Source: an uncultured Ruminococcus sp. (GTDB taxonomy: Bacteria > Bacillota > Clostridia > Oscillospirales > Acutalibacteraceae). Taken from it: 7,185 nt of DNA. Positions within the stretch are counted from its first letter, which is position 1. Each line of letters opens with the position of its first letter. The position numbers were made by a program, and so were the translations under genes. Positions 1-6,323 of this stretch are shown in pieces. The stretch is taken from positions 1 to 7,185 of the forward strand of contig CALBHM010000013.1 in assembly GCA_937892835.1 (NCBI GenBank). The letters run 5' to 3'. The notes under the pieces are model-generated. The model made no database searches. It was given only the letters and a program-made list of their open reading frames with translations, and had not been told where the DNA came from.

Positions 1-424
1 GGAGCTTTACGGCTTTTCGACGCCGAACGAGCTGGATGCCTTTAGGCAGCTCATCACCGTTTCGGGTGTAGGTCCAAAGGCGGCACTTGCGATACTCTCC
101 GTGCTGACTCCCGATAAGCTTGCATTGAGCATTGCTTCGGGCGATGCGAAGTCGATCACAAAGGCGCAGGGCGTCGGCGCAAAGATAGCAAACAGAATTA
201 TTCTTGAACTAAAAAATAAGTTCAGCGCAGAGCTTACGGATGAGCAGTCCGAGCTTGTCGGAGCGGTTCAGATGACGGCAGGTGCGGAGAACGTCAGCGA
301 GGCTATAGAGGCTCTCATTCAGCTCGGCTACAGCAGGTCGGAGGCCGCCGTCGCACTCGGTAAGCTTGACAGCAGCTTGTCTGTTGAGGAGCTCATAAGA
401 CAGGCACTTAAATCATTGATATAA
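1..424 (+). CDS. ruvA: Holliday junction branch migration protein RuvA, 5'-truncated by window edge
   Basis: RuvA is the tetrameric DNA-binding subunit that holds the four-way Holliday junction flat and loads the RuvB motor. The first whole codon is at position 2, and 140 residues are visible. Two helix-hairpin-helix motifs are clear: GVGPKAA at visible residues 22-28 and GVGAKIA at 57-63. These are the domain II junction-backbone contacts. A C-terminal helical domain of about 45 residues follows (SEAIEALIQLGYSRSEAA, then VEELIRQALKSL), which matches domain III, the RuvB-binding module. Compared with the usual length of about 200 residues, some 60 N-terminal residues (OB-fold domain I and the acidic pin) lie left of the window. 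An in-frame GTG at 101 falls inside the first HhH motif and is not a real start. The stop at 422-424 overlaps the ribosome binding site of ruvB, so the two genes are tightly linked. Confidence 0.96.
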   Translation, partial: ELYGFSTPNELDAFRQLITVSGVGPKAALAILSVLTPDKLALSIASGDAKSITKAQGVGAKIANRIILELKNKFSAELTDEQSELVGAVQMTAGAENVSEAIEALIQLGYSRSEAAVALGKLDSSLSVEELIRQALKSLI

Positions 425-430
425 GGAGGG
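425..430 (+). promoter_or_regulatory. ruvB ribosome binding site, next to the ruvA stop
   Basis: GGAGGG lies directly after the ruvA TAA, and TAAGGAGG merges the stop codon with the Shine-Dalgarno sequence. The spacer to ATG 437 is 6 nt. This favours ATG 437 over the in-frame ATG at 446. The arrangement suggests that ribosomes terminating on ruvA help start ruvB. Confidence 0.8.
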
Positions 431-436
431 AACGAC

Positions 437-1507
437 ATGGAGGATATGGATTTTGAAAACCGAATAGTCGCTCCCGAATACATGGATAACGATTCCGATG
501 TTGAGTTTCAGCTTCGTCCGAGGACGATGAGCGATTATATCGGACAGACTAAGGTTAAGGAAAATCTTTCAATTTATATAGAGGCGGCGAAAAAGAGAAA
601 CGAGCCGCTTGACCATGTGCTTCTCTACGGCCCTCCGGGTCTCGGAAAGACTACGCTCGCCGGCATCATTGCCAACGAGATGGGCGTTAATTTCCGTGTT
701 ACCTCAGGTCCGGCAATCGAAAAGCCAAAGGATTTGGCAGCACTGCTTACGAATCTCAGCGAGGGTGATGTACTCTTTATTGACGAGATTCACAGAATGA
801 ACAGGAGCGTTGAAGAGGTTCTCTATCCGGCGATGGAGGACAATGCGCTTGATATAATCATCGGTCAGGGTCCGTCGGCAAGGAGCATAAGAATTGACCT
901 GCCGAGGTTCACACTTGTCGGCGCAACGACGAGAGCAGGTCAGCTCAGTGCGCCGCTTCGTGACCGTTTCGGTGTTATTGCAAGGCTCGAGCTTTATTCG
1001 CCCGAAGATCTGAGCAGTATCGTAAAGAGAAGCGCAGGAATACTTAATATAGAAATCACCGACGAGGGAGCTTATCAGATAGCCTCTCGTTCAAGAGGAA
1101 CGCCGAGAATTGCAAACAGATTCTTAAAGCGTGTGCGTGACTTTGCGCAGGTGCTCGGTAACGGTATTATCACCGATGAAAATGCGGACCTTGCGCTCAA
1201 TCGCCTTGAGGTTGATCCTCTCGGTCTTGATTCGATCGACCGATTGCTTCTGACGGCGATGATAAAGAACTACAACGGAGGCCCGGTGGGTCTCGAAACG
1301 ATCGCCGCCGCAATAGGCGAGGAAGCGATCACAATTGAAGATGTCTATGAACCGTACCTGATGCAGATCGGATTTCTTTCGAGAACTCCGAGAGGACGTA
1401 TGGTTACGCCTGCCGGCTATGCTCATTTGGGTATGCCGATGCCAGCTCAGAACGGAGTAAATAACAACCCGGTTCCTTTGGCGGAACAGCAAAAATTTGA
1501 ACTATAA
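437..1507 (+). CDS. ruvB: Holliday junction branch migration ATPase RuvB
   Basis: RuvB is the AAA+ hexameric ring ATPase that pulls DNA through the RuvA-held junction during recombinational repair. The 356-residue product shows the family pattern: LRPRTMSDYIGQ near 27-36, Walker A GPPGLGKT at 65-72, Walker B DVLFIDEIHR at 111-120, sensor 1 VGATTRAG at 161-168, arginine finger in PLRDRFG (R175), sensor 2 region SRGTPRIANR at 219-228, and a C-terminal winged-helix domain at about 265-332 (GGPVGLETIAAAIGEE, then FLSRTPRGR). All catalytic residues are present. The ATG at 437 is chosen because a strong ribosome binding site lies 6 nt upstream. The core domain ends around HLGMP (330-334). A tail of roughly 22 residues rich in Asn, Pro and Gln follows, longer than in many RuvB proteins. 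ruvA lies 12 nt upstream; ruvC is expected further upstream but is outside the window. Confidence 0.98.
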   Translation: MEDMDFENRIVAPEYMDNDSDVEFQLRPRTMSDYIGQTKVKENLSIYIEAAKKRNEPLDHVLLYGPPGLGKTTLAGIIANEMGVNFRVTSGPAIEKPKDLAALLTNLSEGDVLFIDEIHRMNRSVEEVLYPAMEDNALDIIIGQGPSARSIRIDLPRFTLVGATTRAGQLSAPLRDRFGVIARLELYSPEDLSSIVKRSAGILNIEITDEGAYQIASRSRGTPRIANRFLKRVRDFAQVLGNGIITDENADLALNRLEVDPLGLDSIDRLLLTAMIKNYNGGPVGLETIAAAIGEEAITIEDVYEPYLMQIGFLSRTPRGRMVTPAGYAHLGMPMPAQNGVNNNPVPLAEQQKFEL

Positions 1508-1510
1508 TTC

Positions 1511-1516
1511 GGAGGT
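1511..1516 (+). promoter_or_regulatory. glmM ribosome binding site
   Basis: GGAGGT lies 6 nt before ATG 1523 and 3 nt after the ruvB stop. It supports ATG 1523 as the start, and the conserved N-terminus MGRLFGTDGARG then begins at once. Confidence 0.75.
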
Positions 1517-1522
1517 CATTTT

Positions 1523-2875
1523 ATGGGCAGATTATTCGGAACAGACGGTGCAAGAGGAGTTGCAAACTCGGAGCTTACCTGCGAGCTTGCCATGCAAATC
1601 GGACGTGCGGCTGCGATGGTTCTCATTGACGAGAATAAAAAACGTCCGAGAGTTATGATAGGAATGGACACAAGAATTTCATCAAATATGCTTTGCTCTG
1701 CGATTACGGCAGGTCTTTGCTCGGTCGGTGCCGACGTTATGCATCTCGGTGTGCTTCCCACACCTGCGGTCGCTTTCCTTGTTAAAAAATACGAATATGA
1801 TGCGGCGGTAATGATCACCGCTTCGCACAATCCTTGCGAATATAACGGAATTAAAATTTTCCAGGCGGACGGCTACAAGCTTCCCGATGAGCTGGAGGAG
1901 AAAATCGAGGCTATTATCCTCGACGGCGTAACACTTCCTCCGGTTAAAATCGGCGCCGATATCGGACGTATCAGAAGCTCCGAAATGCCGACGTTTGATT
2001 ATACACGTCATCTTATTTCGACGGTTGAGGGAATGGACTTCTCCGGATATAAGGTTGCTCTTGACTGTGCAAACGGTGCGGCGAGTGTAACGGCACCCGA
2101 CCTTTTCACCGAGCTCGGAGTTGACAGTCACATCAAGTCATCAATGCCGAACGGTATCAATATCAACCGTGAGTGCGGTTCAACTCACCTCGACGGACTT
2201 CAGAGATATGTCAAGGAATACGGCTGCGACGTAGGCTTCGCCTTCGACGGCGATGCAGACAGAATGCTGGCTGTTGACGAGAACGGCGAGATTGTTGACG
2301 GCGATAAGATTATCGCAATCTGTGCAAAGGACATGAAGGAGCGAGGAGTTCTCACCGATGACACGGCCGTTGTTACGGTTATGAGCAATATGGGCTTCTT
2401 TGAATTCTGCAAGAAGAACGGTATCAAGACCGAGATCACAAAGGTCGGAGACAGATACGTTCTTGAAAATATGAGAGAGAACAACTTCAAGATAGGCGGT
2501 GAACAGTCGGGTCACGTTATTTTCTTCGACTATGCATCGACGGGCGACGGTCAGCTTACCGCTCTCCAGCTGCTCGCAGTTATGAAGAGAACAGGCAAAA
2601 AGCTCTCCGAGCTTGCCGCAGAGATGGAAGTATTCCCGCAGGTTCTTATCAATGTCAGAGTTTCCCAGATGGGCAAGGCTCGCTACGACAAGGACGAGGA
2701 AATCAAAAAGGCTATTGCAAGCGCAGAAAAGGAACTCGGCGATTCAGGCAGAGTGCTTGTCCGTGTATCGGGCACAGAGCCTCTTGTAAGAGTTATGCTC
2801 GAGGGCAGGGACAAGGACAAGATTCAGATCCTTGCCGAGGAAATTGCACAGGTAGTTAAAGAAAGACTTATATAA
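1523..2875 (+). CDS. glmM: Phosphoglucosamine mutase GlmM
   Basis: GlmM interconverts glucosamine-6-phosphate and glucosamine-1-phosphate in the cytoplasm, the step before GlmU makes UDP-GlcNAc for peptidoglycan. The 450-residue product has the usual family length (E. coli about 445) and all four alpha-D-phosphohexomutase domains. Visible marks are the start RLFGTDGARG (3-12), the phosphoserine loop TASHNP with catalytic Ser101 at 99-104, the metal-binding loop DGDADR at 242-247, the sugar-binding loop GGEQSGH at 325-331, and the phosphate-binding RVSGTEP at 414-420. The FGTDGARG start and the GEQSGH loop favour GlmM over phosphomannomutase. Activity normally needs phosphorylation of the catalytic Ser. 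In many Firmicutes glmM sits behind cdaA and ybbR; here it follows ruvB by 15 nt and is followed by a methyltransferase gene. Confidence 0.97.
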   Translation: MGRLFGTDGARGVANSELTCELAMQIGRAAAMVLIDENKKRPRVMIGMDTRISSNMLCSAITAGLCSVGADVMHLGVLPTPAVAFLVKKYEYDAAVMITASHNPCEYNGIKIFQADGYKLPDELEEKIEAIILDGVTLPPVKIGADIGRIRSSEMPTFDYTRHLISTVEGMDFSGYKVALDCANGAASVTAPDLFTELGVDSHIKSSMPNGININRECGSTHLDGLQRYVKEYGCDVGFAFDGDADRMLAVDENGEIVDGDKIIAICAKDMKERGVLTDDTAVVTVMSNMGFFEFCKKNGIKTEITKVGDRYVLENMRENNFKIGGEQSGHVIFFDYASTGDGQLTALQLLAVMKRTGKKLSELAAEMEVFPQVLINVRVSQMGKARYDKDEEIKKAIASAEKELGDSGRVLVRVSGTEPLVRVMLEGRDKDKIQILAEEIAQVVKERLI

Positions 2876-2877
2876 AC

Positions 2878-2882
2878 GGAGG
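2878..2882 (+). promoter_or_regulatory. Methyltransferase gene ribosome binding site
   Basis: GGAGG lies 2 nt after the glmM stop and 8 nt before ATG 2891. A competing ATG at 2883 runs into a stop after three codons (ATG TCA GAA TGA), so ATG 2891 is the productive start. Confidence 0.7.
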
Positions 2883-2890
2883 ATGTCAGA

Positions 2891-3754
2891 ATGAGAGTTG
2901 CCGACGGTTGGAAGGATTATGAATTGCTGGATTGCTCCGACGGAGAAAGACTTGAGCGTTGGGGCGAGGTTATCCTTATCCGTCCCGATCCGCAGGTTAT
3001 TTGGAAAACTCCCAAAAAGCATCCCATGTGGAAGAAAGCTAATGCCAGGTATCTCCGCTCGTCAACGGGCGGAGGTCACTGGGAGATTCTCAGAAAAACT
3101 CCCGATGCTTGGCGCATAAACTATAAGGAGCTCAGCCTTAATGTTAAAACCATGGGCTTTAAGCATACGGGAATTTTCCCCGAGCAGGCGGTCAACTGGG
3201 ATTACACGGCCGAGCTTATCAAGAATGCAGGCAGACCCGTAAAGGTGCTCAACTTGTTTTCTTACACGGGCGGCGCAACGGTCGCATGCCTTAAGGCAGG
3301 GGCGCAGGTCGTCCATGTCGACGCTTCAAAGGGCATGGTAAACTGGGCGAAGGAAAATGCCGCCGCTTCCCATGTAGCAGACAGACCCATAAGATGGATC
3401 GTTGACGACTGTATAAAGTTTGTTCAACGCGAGATACGCAGGGGCAATAAATACGACATTATCATTATGGATCCGCCGTCATACGGCAGAGGCCCGGGCG
3501 GCGAGGTCTGGAAGCTTGAGGACGAGGTTTACGGCTTTGTTGAGCTGTGTACCGAGGTGCTTTCGGACGATCCGATAATGATGCTTATAAATTCATACAC
3601 AACAGGACTTTCGCCGGCAGTTATGCAGTATATTTTGGGCGCACTTGTCGTGCCGAAATTCGGCGGAAAGGTGACGGGCAGCGAAATCGGTTTGCCTGTT
3701 ACGCAGACAGGCATGGTTCTCCCGTGCGGCGCATCTGCAATTTGGAAAAAGTAA
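2891..3754 (+). CDS. Class I SAM-dependent methyltransferase, RlmI/COG1092-related, probable RNA target
   Basis: This is a 287-residue Rossmann-fold methyltransferase. The SAM-binding motif I is VLNLFSYTGGATVAC at 119-133, the acidic ribose-binding residue is Asp144 in HVDASKGMVNWAKENA (142-157), an acidic VDD turn is at 171-173, and the catalytic motif IV is DPPSYGRGPGGEVW at 194-207. These match the Methyltrans_SAM (PF10672-like) group that includes the 23S rRNA enzymes RlmI and RlmK. It lacks the clear N-terminal PUA domain of RlmI. Instead, residues 1-100 hold a beta-rich segment with YELLDCSDGERLERWG (10-25) and RPDPQVIWKTP (31-41), followed by FKHTGIFPEQAVNWDY (90-105). From memory, this whole pattern recurs in a conserved family of uncertain substrate also seen in alphaproteobacteria. 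The fold and SAM use are firm; an rRNA or tRNA target is inference. It sits between glmM (15 nt gap) and ecfA1 (18 nt gap), so context does not reveal its target. Confidence 0.88.
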   Translation: MRVADGWKDYELLDCSDGERLERWGEVILIRPDPQVIWKTPKKHPMWKKANARYLRSSTGGGHWEILRKTPDAWRINYKELSLNVKTMGFKHTGIFPEQAVNWDYTAELIKNAGRPVKVLNLFSYTGGATVACLKAGAQVVHVDASKGMVNWAKENAAASHVADRPIRWIVDDCIKFVQREIRRGNKYDIIIMDPPSYGRGPGGEVWKLEDEVYGFVELCTEVLSDDPIMMLINSYTTGLSPAVMQYILGALVVPKFGGKVTGSEIGLPVTQTGMVLPCGASAIWKK

Positions 3755-3772
3755 ATCGGAGAAATACAAATT

Positions 3773-4627
3773 ATGAGCGATACCATTATAAAATTCGATA
3801 ACGTTTCGTTTGCCTACGAGCCGGAGGACGAGGAGGTTGTCAGAGCTGTTAACGATTTCAGTCTTGATGTGCCCGGAGGTCAGTTCCTTGCCGTACTCGG
3901 CCATAACGGCTGCGGCAAATCGACGGTCGCAAAGCTGATTAACGGCATACTTGTTCCGAATAAGGGCAAGGTTACGGTCGAGGGAATGGATACATCGGAC
4001 GAGGAAAAGACGGTTGATATCCGAAGAATTGTCGGCATGGTTTTCCAAAATCCCGACAATCAAATCGTTGCGACGATTGTTGAGGATGACGTTGCATTCG
4101 GCCCGGAAAATCTCGGCGTTGAACCGTCGGAGATAAGAAAAGCGGTTGACAGCGCACTGAAAGCGGTCGGAATGTATGAATTCCGCAAGCGTGAACCTCA
4201 CCGTCTTTCGGGCGGACAGAAGCAGAGAGTTGCCATTGCCGGCGTTATCGCAATGAACACTAAATGTATCGTTATGGACGAGCCGACAGCCATGCTTGAC
4301 CCTCAGGGCAGAAAAGAGGTCATGGATACGGTAATGAAGCTTAATAAGGAGTTTGGAATTACCGTTATCCTCATTACTCACTATATGGACGAGGCTGTTA
4401 AGGCAGACAGAGTAGTTGTTATGGACGGCGGAAGAATCGCTATGGACGGCACTCCGAAAGAGGTTTTCAAAAACGTTGAAAGAATGAAAAATCTGGGACT
4501 TGATGTGCCGCAGGCAACAGAGCTTGCCTACAGGCTCAGGAAAAAGGGCTTCAAGCTTCCCGATGATATACTCGACGAAAACGAATGCGCCGAGGCCATT
4601 CTCAAAATTTTGGAGGTGAAGAAGTGA
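3773..4627 (+). CDS. ecfA1: ECF transporter ATP-binding subunit EcfA1
   Basis: EcfA1 is one of two cytoplasmic ABC ATPases that power energy-coupling factor importers of vitamins and transition metals. The 284-residue product has Walker A GHNGCGKST at 43-51, Q-loop FQNPDNQ at 91-97 (Gln92), signature LSGGQKQR at 145-152, Walker B CIVMDE at 165-170, D-loop LD at 175-176, and switch His203 in ITHYMDEA. The FQNPDNQIV Q-loop and first position in the gene pair point to the A1 type. Walker A has Cys where Ser is commoner; this should not disable it. The C-terminal LGLDVPQATELAYRLRKKG (241-259) is the family's dimerising helical end. ATG 3773 has a GGAGA at 3758-3762, with a slightly long 10 nt spacer. 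The stop shares one base with the ecfA2 ATG. Confidence 0.96.
   Translation: MSDTIIKFDNVSFAYEPEDEEVVRAVNDFSLDVPGGQFLAVLGHNGCGKSTVAKLINGILVPNKGKVTVEGMDTSDEEKTVDIRRIVGMVFQNPDNQIVATIVEDDVAFGPENLGVEPSEIRKAVDSALKAVGMYEFRKREPHRLSGGQKQRVAIAGVIAMNTKCIVMDEPTAMLDPQGRKEVMDTVMKLNKEFGITVILITHYMDEAVKADRVVVMDGGRIAMDGTPKEVFKNVERMKNLGLDVPQATELAYRLRKKGFKLPDDILDENECAEAILKILEVKK
4612..4616 (+). promoter_or_regulatory. ecfA2 ribosome binding site inside the end of ecfA1
   Basis: GGAGG lies within the last codons of ecfA1. Two adjacent in-frame starts follow: GTG 4624 (7 nt spacer) and ATG 4627 (10 nt spacer). The site rules out the upstream in-frame ATG at 4585, whose extra residues lie before the Shine-Dalgarno and do not look like the family's N-terminus. 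Confidence 0.75.
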
Positions 4628-5463
4628 TGCCGATACTTTCAATGCAGGGCGTTACTCACCTTTACAATGAGGGAATGCCGAGCGAATCAAAGGCGATTGA
4701 CAATATAAATCTTGATATAGAAGAGGGCGAATTGGTCGGAGTTATCGGTCACACCGGATCGGGCAAAAGTACCCTCGTTCAGCATTTTAACGGAATCCTC
4801 AAGCCGAACAGCGGCAAGGTTATCGTTGACGGTGTTGATATTTGGTCGGATAAAAAGGCAACAAGAGAGGCTCGCTTCAAGGTCGGGCTTTGCTTCCAGT
4901 ACCCCGAATACCAGCTCTTTGAGGAGACCGTGTATAAGGATATTTCATTCGGCCCGAAGAATATGAAGCTCTCCGATGAGGAGATAGCCAAAAGAGTTGT
5001 TTCTGCGGCGGCATATGTCGGACTGAAAAGAGAATTGCTCGAAAAATCACCGTTTGATCTTTCAGGCGGTGAAAAAAGACGAGCGGCAATAGCCGGCGTT
5101 ATCGCCATGCAGCCGAAGGTTCTCATTCTTGACGAGCCGACGGCAGGTCTCGACCCGATAGGCAGAGACACAATACTTGACATGATAAAGAATTACCGTG
5201 AAAAAACCGGAAGTACGGTTCTGCTTGTTTCGCACAGCATGGAGGACGTTGCGAGGATCGCAACCAAGGTTGCCGTCATGAACAATGCAAGGCTCGAAAT
5301 GTACGGAACGGTTGACGAGGTTTATTCGCACGCCGAAAGGCTCAGAGAGATAGGACTGAATATTCCGCAGATTTCAAAGGTCTTTGAGATACTCAAAAAG
5401 AACGGATACGATTTCGGCTCGGTTTATACCGTTGACCGTGCCGTTGAGGTTCTGACGAGGTAG
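4627..5463 (+). CDS. ecfA2: ECF transporter ATP-binding subunit EcfA2
   Basis: EcfA2 pairs with EcfA1 as the second ATPase of the ECF module. The 278-residue product has Walker A GHTGSGKST at 41-49, Q-loop FQYPEYQLFEETV at 90-102 (Gln91), signature LSGGEKRR at 145-152, Walker B VLILDE at 165-170, D-loop LD at 175-176, and switch His203 in VSHSMEDVAR. The FQYPEYQLF Q-loop is the hallmark of A2-type subunits. From the signature to the switch His the numbering is identical to EcfA1, as expected for anciently duplicated paralogues. The start is set at ATG 4627, which overlaps the ecfA1 stop (TGATG) and gives MPILSMQGVTHLY. GTG 4624 would add one residue and is equally possible. Overlap with ecfA1 implies translational coupling and equal supply of the two subunits. 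Confidence 0.96.
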   Translation: MPILSMQGVTHLYNEGMPSESKAIDNINLDIEEGELVGVIGHTGSGKSTLVQHFNGILKPNSGKVIVDGVDIWSDKKATREARFKVGLCFQYPEYQLFEETVYKDISFGPKNMKLSDEEIAKRVVSAAAYVGLKRELLEKSPFDLSGGEKRRAAIAGVIAMQPKVLILDEPTAGLDPIGRDTILDMIKNYREKTGSTVLLVSHSMEDVARIATKVAVMNNARLEMYGTVDEVYSHAERLREIGLNIPQISKVFEILKKNGYDFGSVYTVDRAVEVLTR

Positions 5464-5481
5464 AGACTGCTATTATTTCCC

Positions 5482-5496
5482 TGCACAGGAGGTGCA
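5482..5496 (+). promoter_or_regulatory. ecfT ribosome binding site within a small perfect hairpin
   Basis: AGGAGGTG at 5487-5494 lies before GTG 5502 (9 nt after GGAGG). It sits in an inverted repeat: TGCAC at 5482-5486 pairs with GTGCA at 5492-5496, leaving the loop AGGAG. The Shine-Dalgarno core is therefore mostly in the loop, with its 3' GG in the stem. A 5 bp stem is short, so any effect on translation is inference. Confidence 0.55.
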
Positions 5497-5501
5497 AGCC
5501 G

Positions 5502-6323
5502 GTGTTAAAAGACATCACGATAGGTCAGTATTACAACGTTGAATCGCCGATTCATCGCATGGACGCAAGAATGAAAATCATACTGACCGTCCTGTTTATT
5601 GTTTCGATTTTTATGTGCAAAAGCTTTGAGGCTCTCGGTCTCATGGTGCTTTTCACGTTGATAGTTAATATAATTTCAAAGGTTCCCGTGAAGATGGTCG
5701 CAAAAAGTCTTAAGCCGATCGTCGTTATAGTTCTGTTCACTTCAATTCTGAACATTTTCTATATCCGAGGCGGCACGGAGCTTGTCAACTGGCATTTTAT
5801 CCACATCACGACTAACGGACTCTTTACCGCCCTGTTTATGGCGATAAGAATAGTTTGCCTTGTCGTTATCAGCTCGCTTCTGACCTACACGACTACACCG
5901 ACCGTTTTGACGGATTCCCTTGAAAAGCTTTTTGCTCCGCTTAAGCTCATCAAAGTGCCGGTATCAACACTCGCAATGATGATGACGCTGGCTTTGCGCT
6001 TTATTCCGACACTCATTGACGAGATAGACAGAATTACAAACGCTCAAAAGGCGAGGGGAGCCGACCTTGACAACGGTAGCTTTATGCAAAGGGTCAAGGC
6101 ACTTGTGCCGATTATTGTTCCTCTTTTTGTCTCGTCGATAAGACGAGCCTATGAGCTTGCCGACGCAATGGATTGTCGATGCTATACGGGCGGCCCGGGC
6201 AGAACGAGAATGAAGCAAATGAATCTCAGGGCAACGGATTTTGTATGGCTCGGTGCAGCACTTGTTTATTTTGCGGGAATTATTGTACTCAATTATTATT
6301 TCAAGGCGGTGCTTGTTAAATGA
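5502..6323 (+). CDS. ecfT: ECF transporter transmembrane coupling subunit EcfT
   Basis: EcfT is the integral membrane subunit that links the EcfA1/EcfA2 ATPases to an interchangeable substrate-binding S component. The 273-residue product has the CbiQ-family layout: an N-terminal GQYYNVESPIHRMDARMKI, hydrophobic spans near 25-40, 43-59, 72-88 and 105-128, a further hydrophobic stretch near 155-170, a long cytoplasmic coupling region, and a last span near 246-266. The two coupling motifs that contact the ATPases are AQKARGAD (181-188, Arg185) and ADAMDCRCYTGG (220-231, Arg226). The first is canonical; the second reads Cys-Arg-Cys where Ala-Arg-Gly is the textbook form, but its Arg is kept. The GTG start is supported by a strong AGGAGG 9 nt upstream; the 38 nt leader after ecfA2 is the longest gap in the window. 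The stop overlaps the truA start (ATGA). Confidence 0.95.
   Translation: MLKDITIGQYYNVESPIHRMDARMKIILTVLFIVSIFMCKSFEALGLMVLFTLIVNIISKVPVKMVAKSLKPIVVIVLFTSILNIFYIRGGTELVNWHFIHITTNGLFTALFMAIRIVCLVVISSLLTYTTTPTVLTDSLEKLFAPLKLIKVPVSTLAMMMTLALRFIPTLIDEIDRITNAQKARGADLDNGSFMQRVKALVPIIVPLFVSSIRRAYELADAMDCRCYTGGPGRTRMKQMNLRATDFVWLGAALVYFAGIIVLNYYFKAVLVK

Noticed and set aside
101..424. RuvA read as a 107-residue protein starting at GTG 101
   Set aside because: The frame is open to position 2 and encodes the first helix-hairpin-helix motif before position 101, so the gene is simply cut by the window edge.
4585..4626. Upstream ATG start for ecfA2 adding 14 residues
   Set aside because: It has no ribosome binding site, lies deep inside ecfA1, and the added residues do not match the family. 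GGAGG at 4612-4616 points to 4624 or 4627.
3593..4642. Long open frame on the - strand (349 codons) opposite ecfA1
   Set aside because: It lies antisense to the end of the methyltransferase gene and all of ecfA1, both of which have intact family motifs. Its translation is rich in Cys, His, Asn and Arg with no recognisable domain, as expected of the reverse strand of a coding region.
4238..5105. A 14-base direct repeat, GCCGGCGTTATCGC, at 4238-4251 and 5092-5105
   Set aside because: Both copies encode the same AGVIA segment after the ABC signature in the paralogous EcfA1 and EcfA2. It reflects gene duplication and constraint, not a mobile or recombination repeat.
5464..5501. Possible intrinsic terminator or attenuator in the ecfA2-ecfT gap
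   Set aside because: The only inverted repeat is a 5 bp stem with no T-run after it, and it surrounds the ecfT ribosome binding site. It does not look like a terminator.
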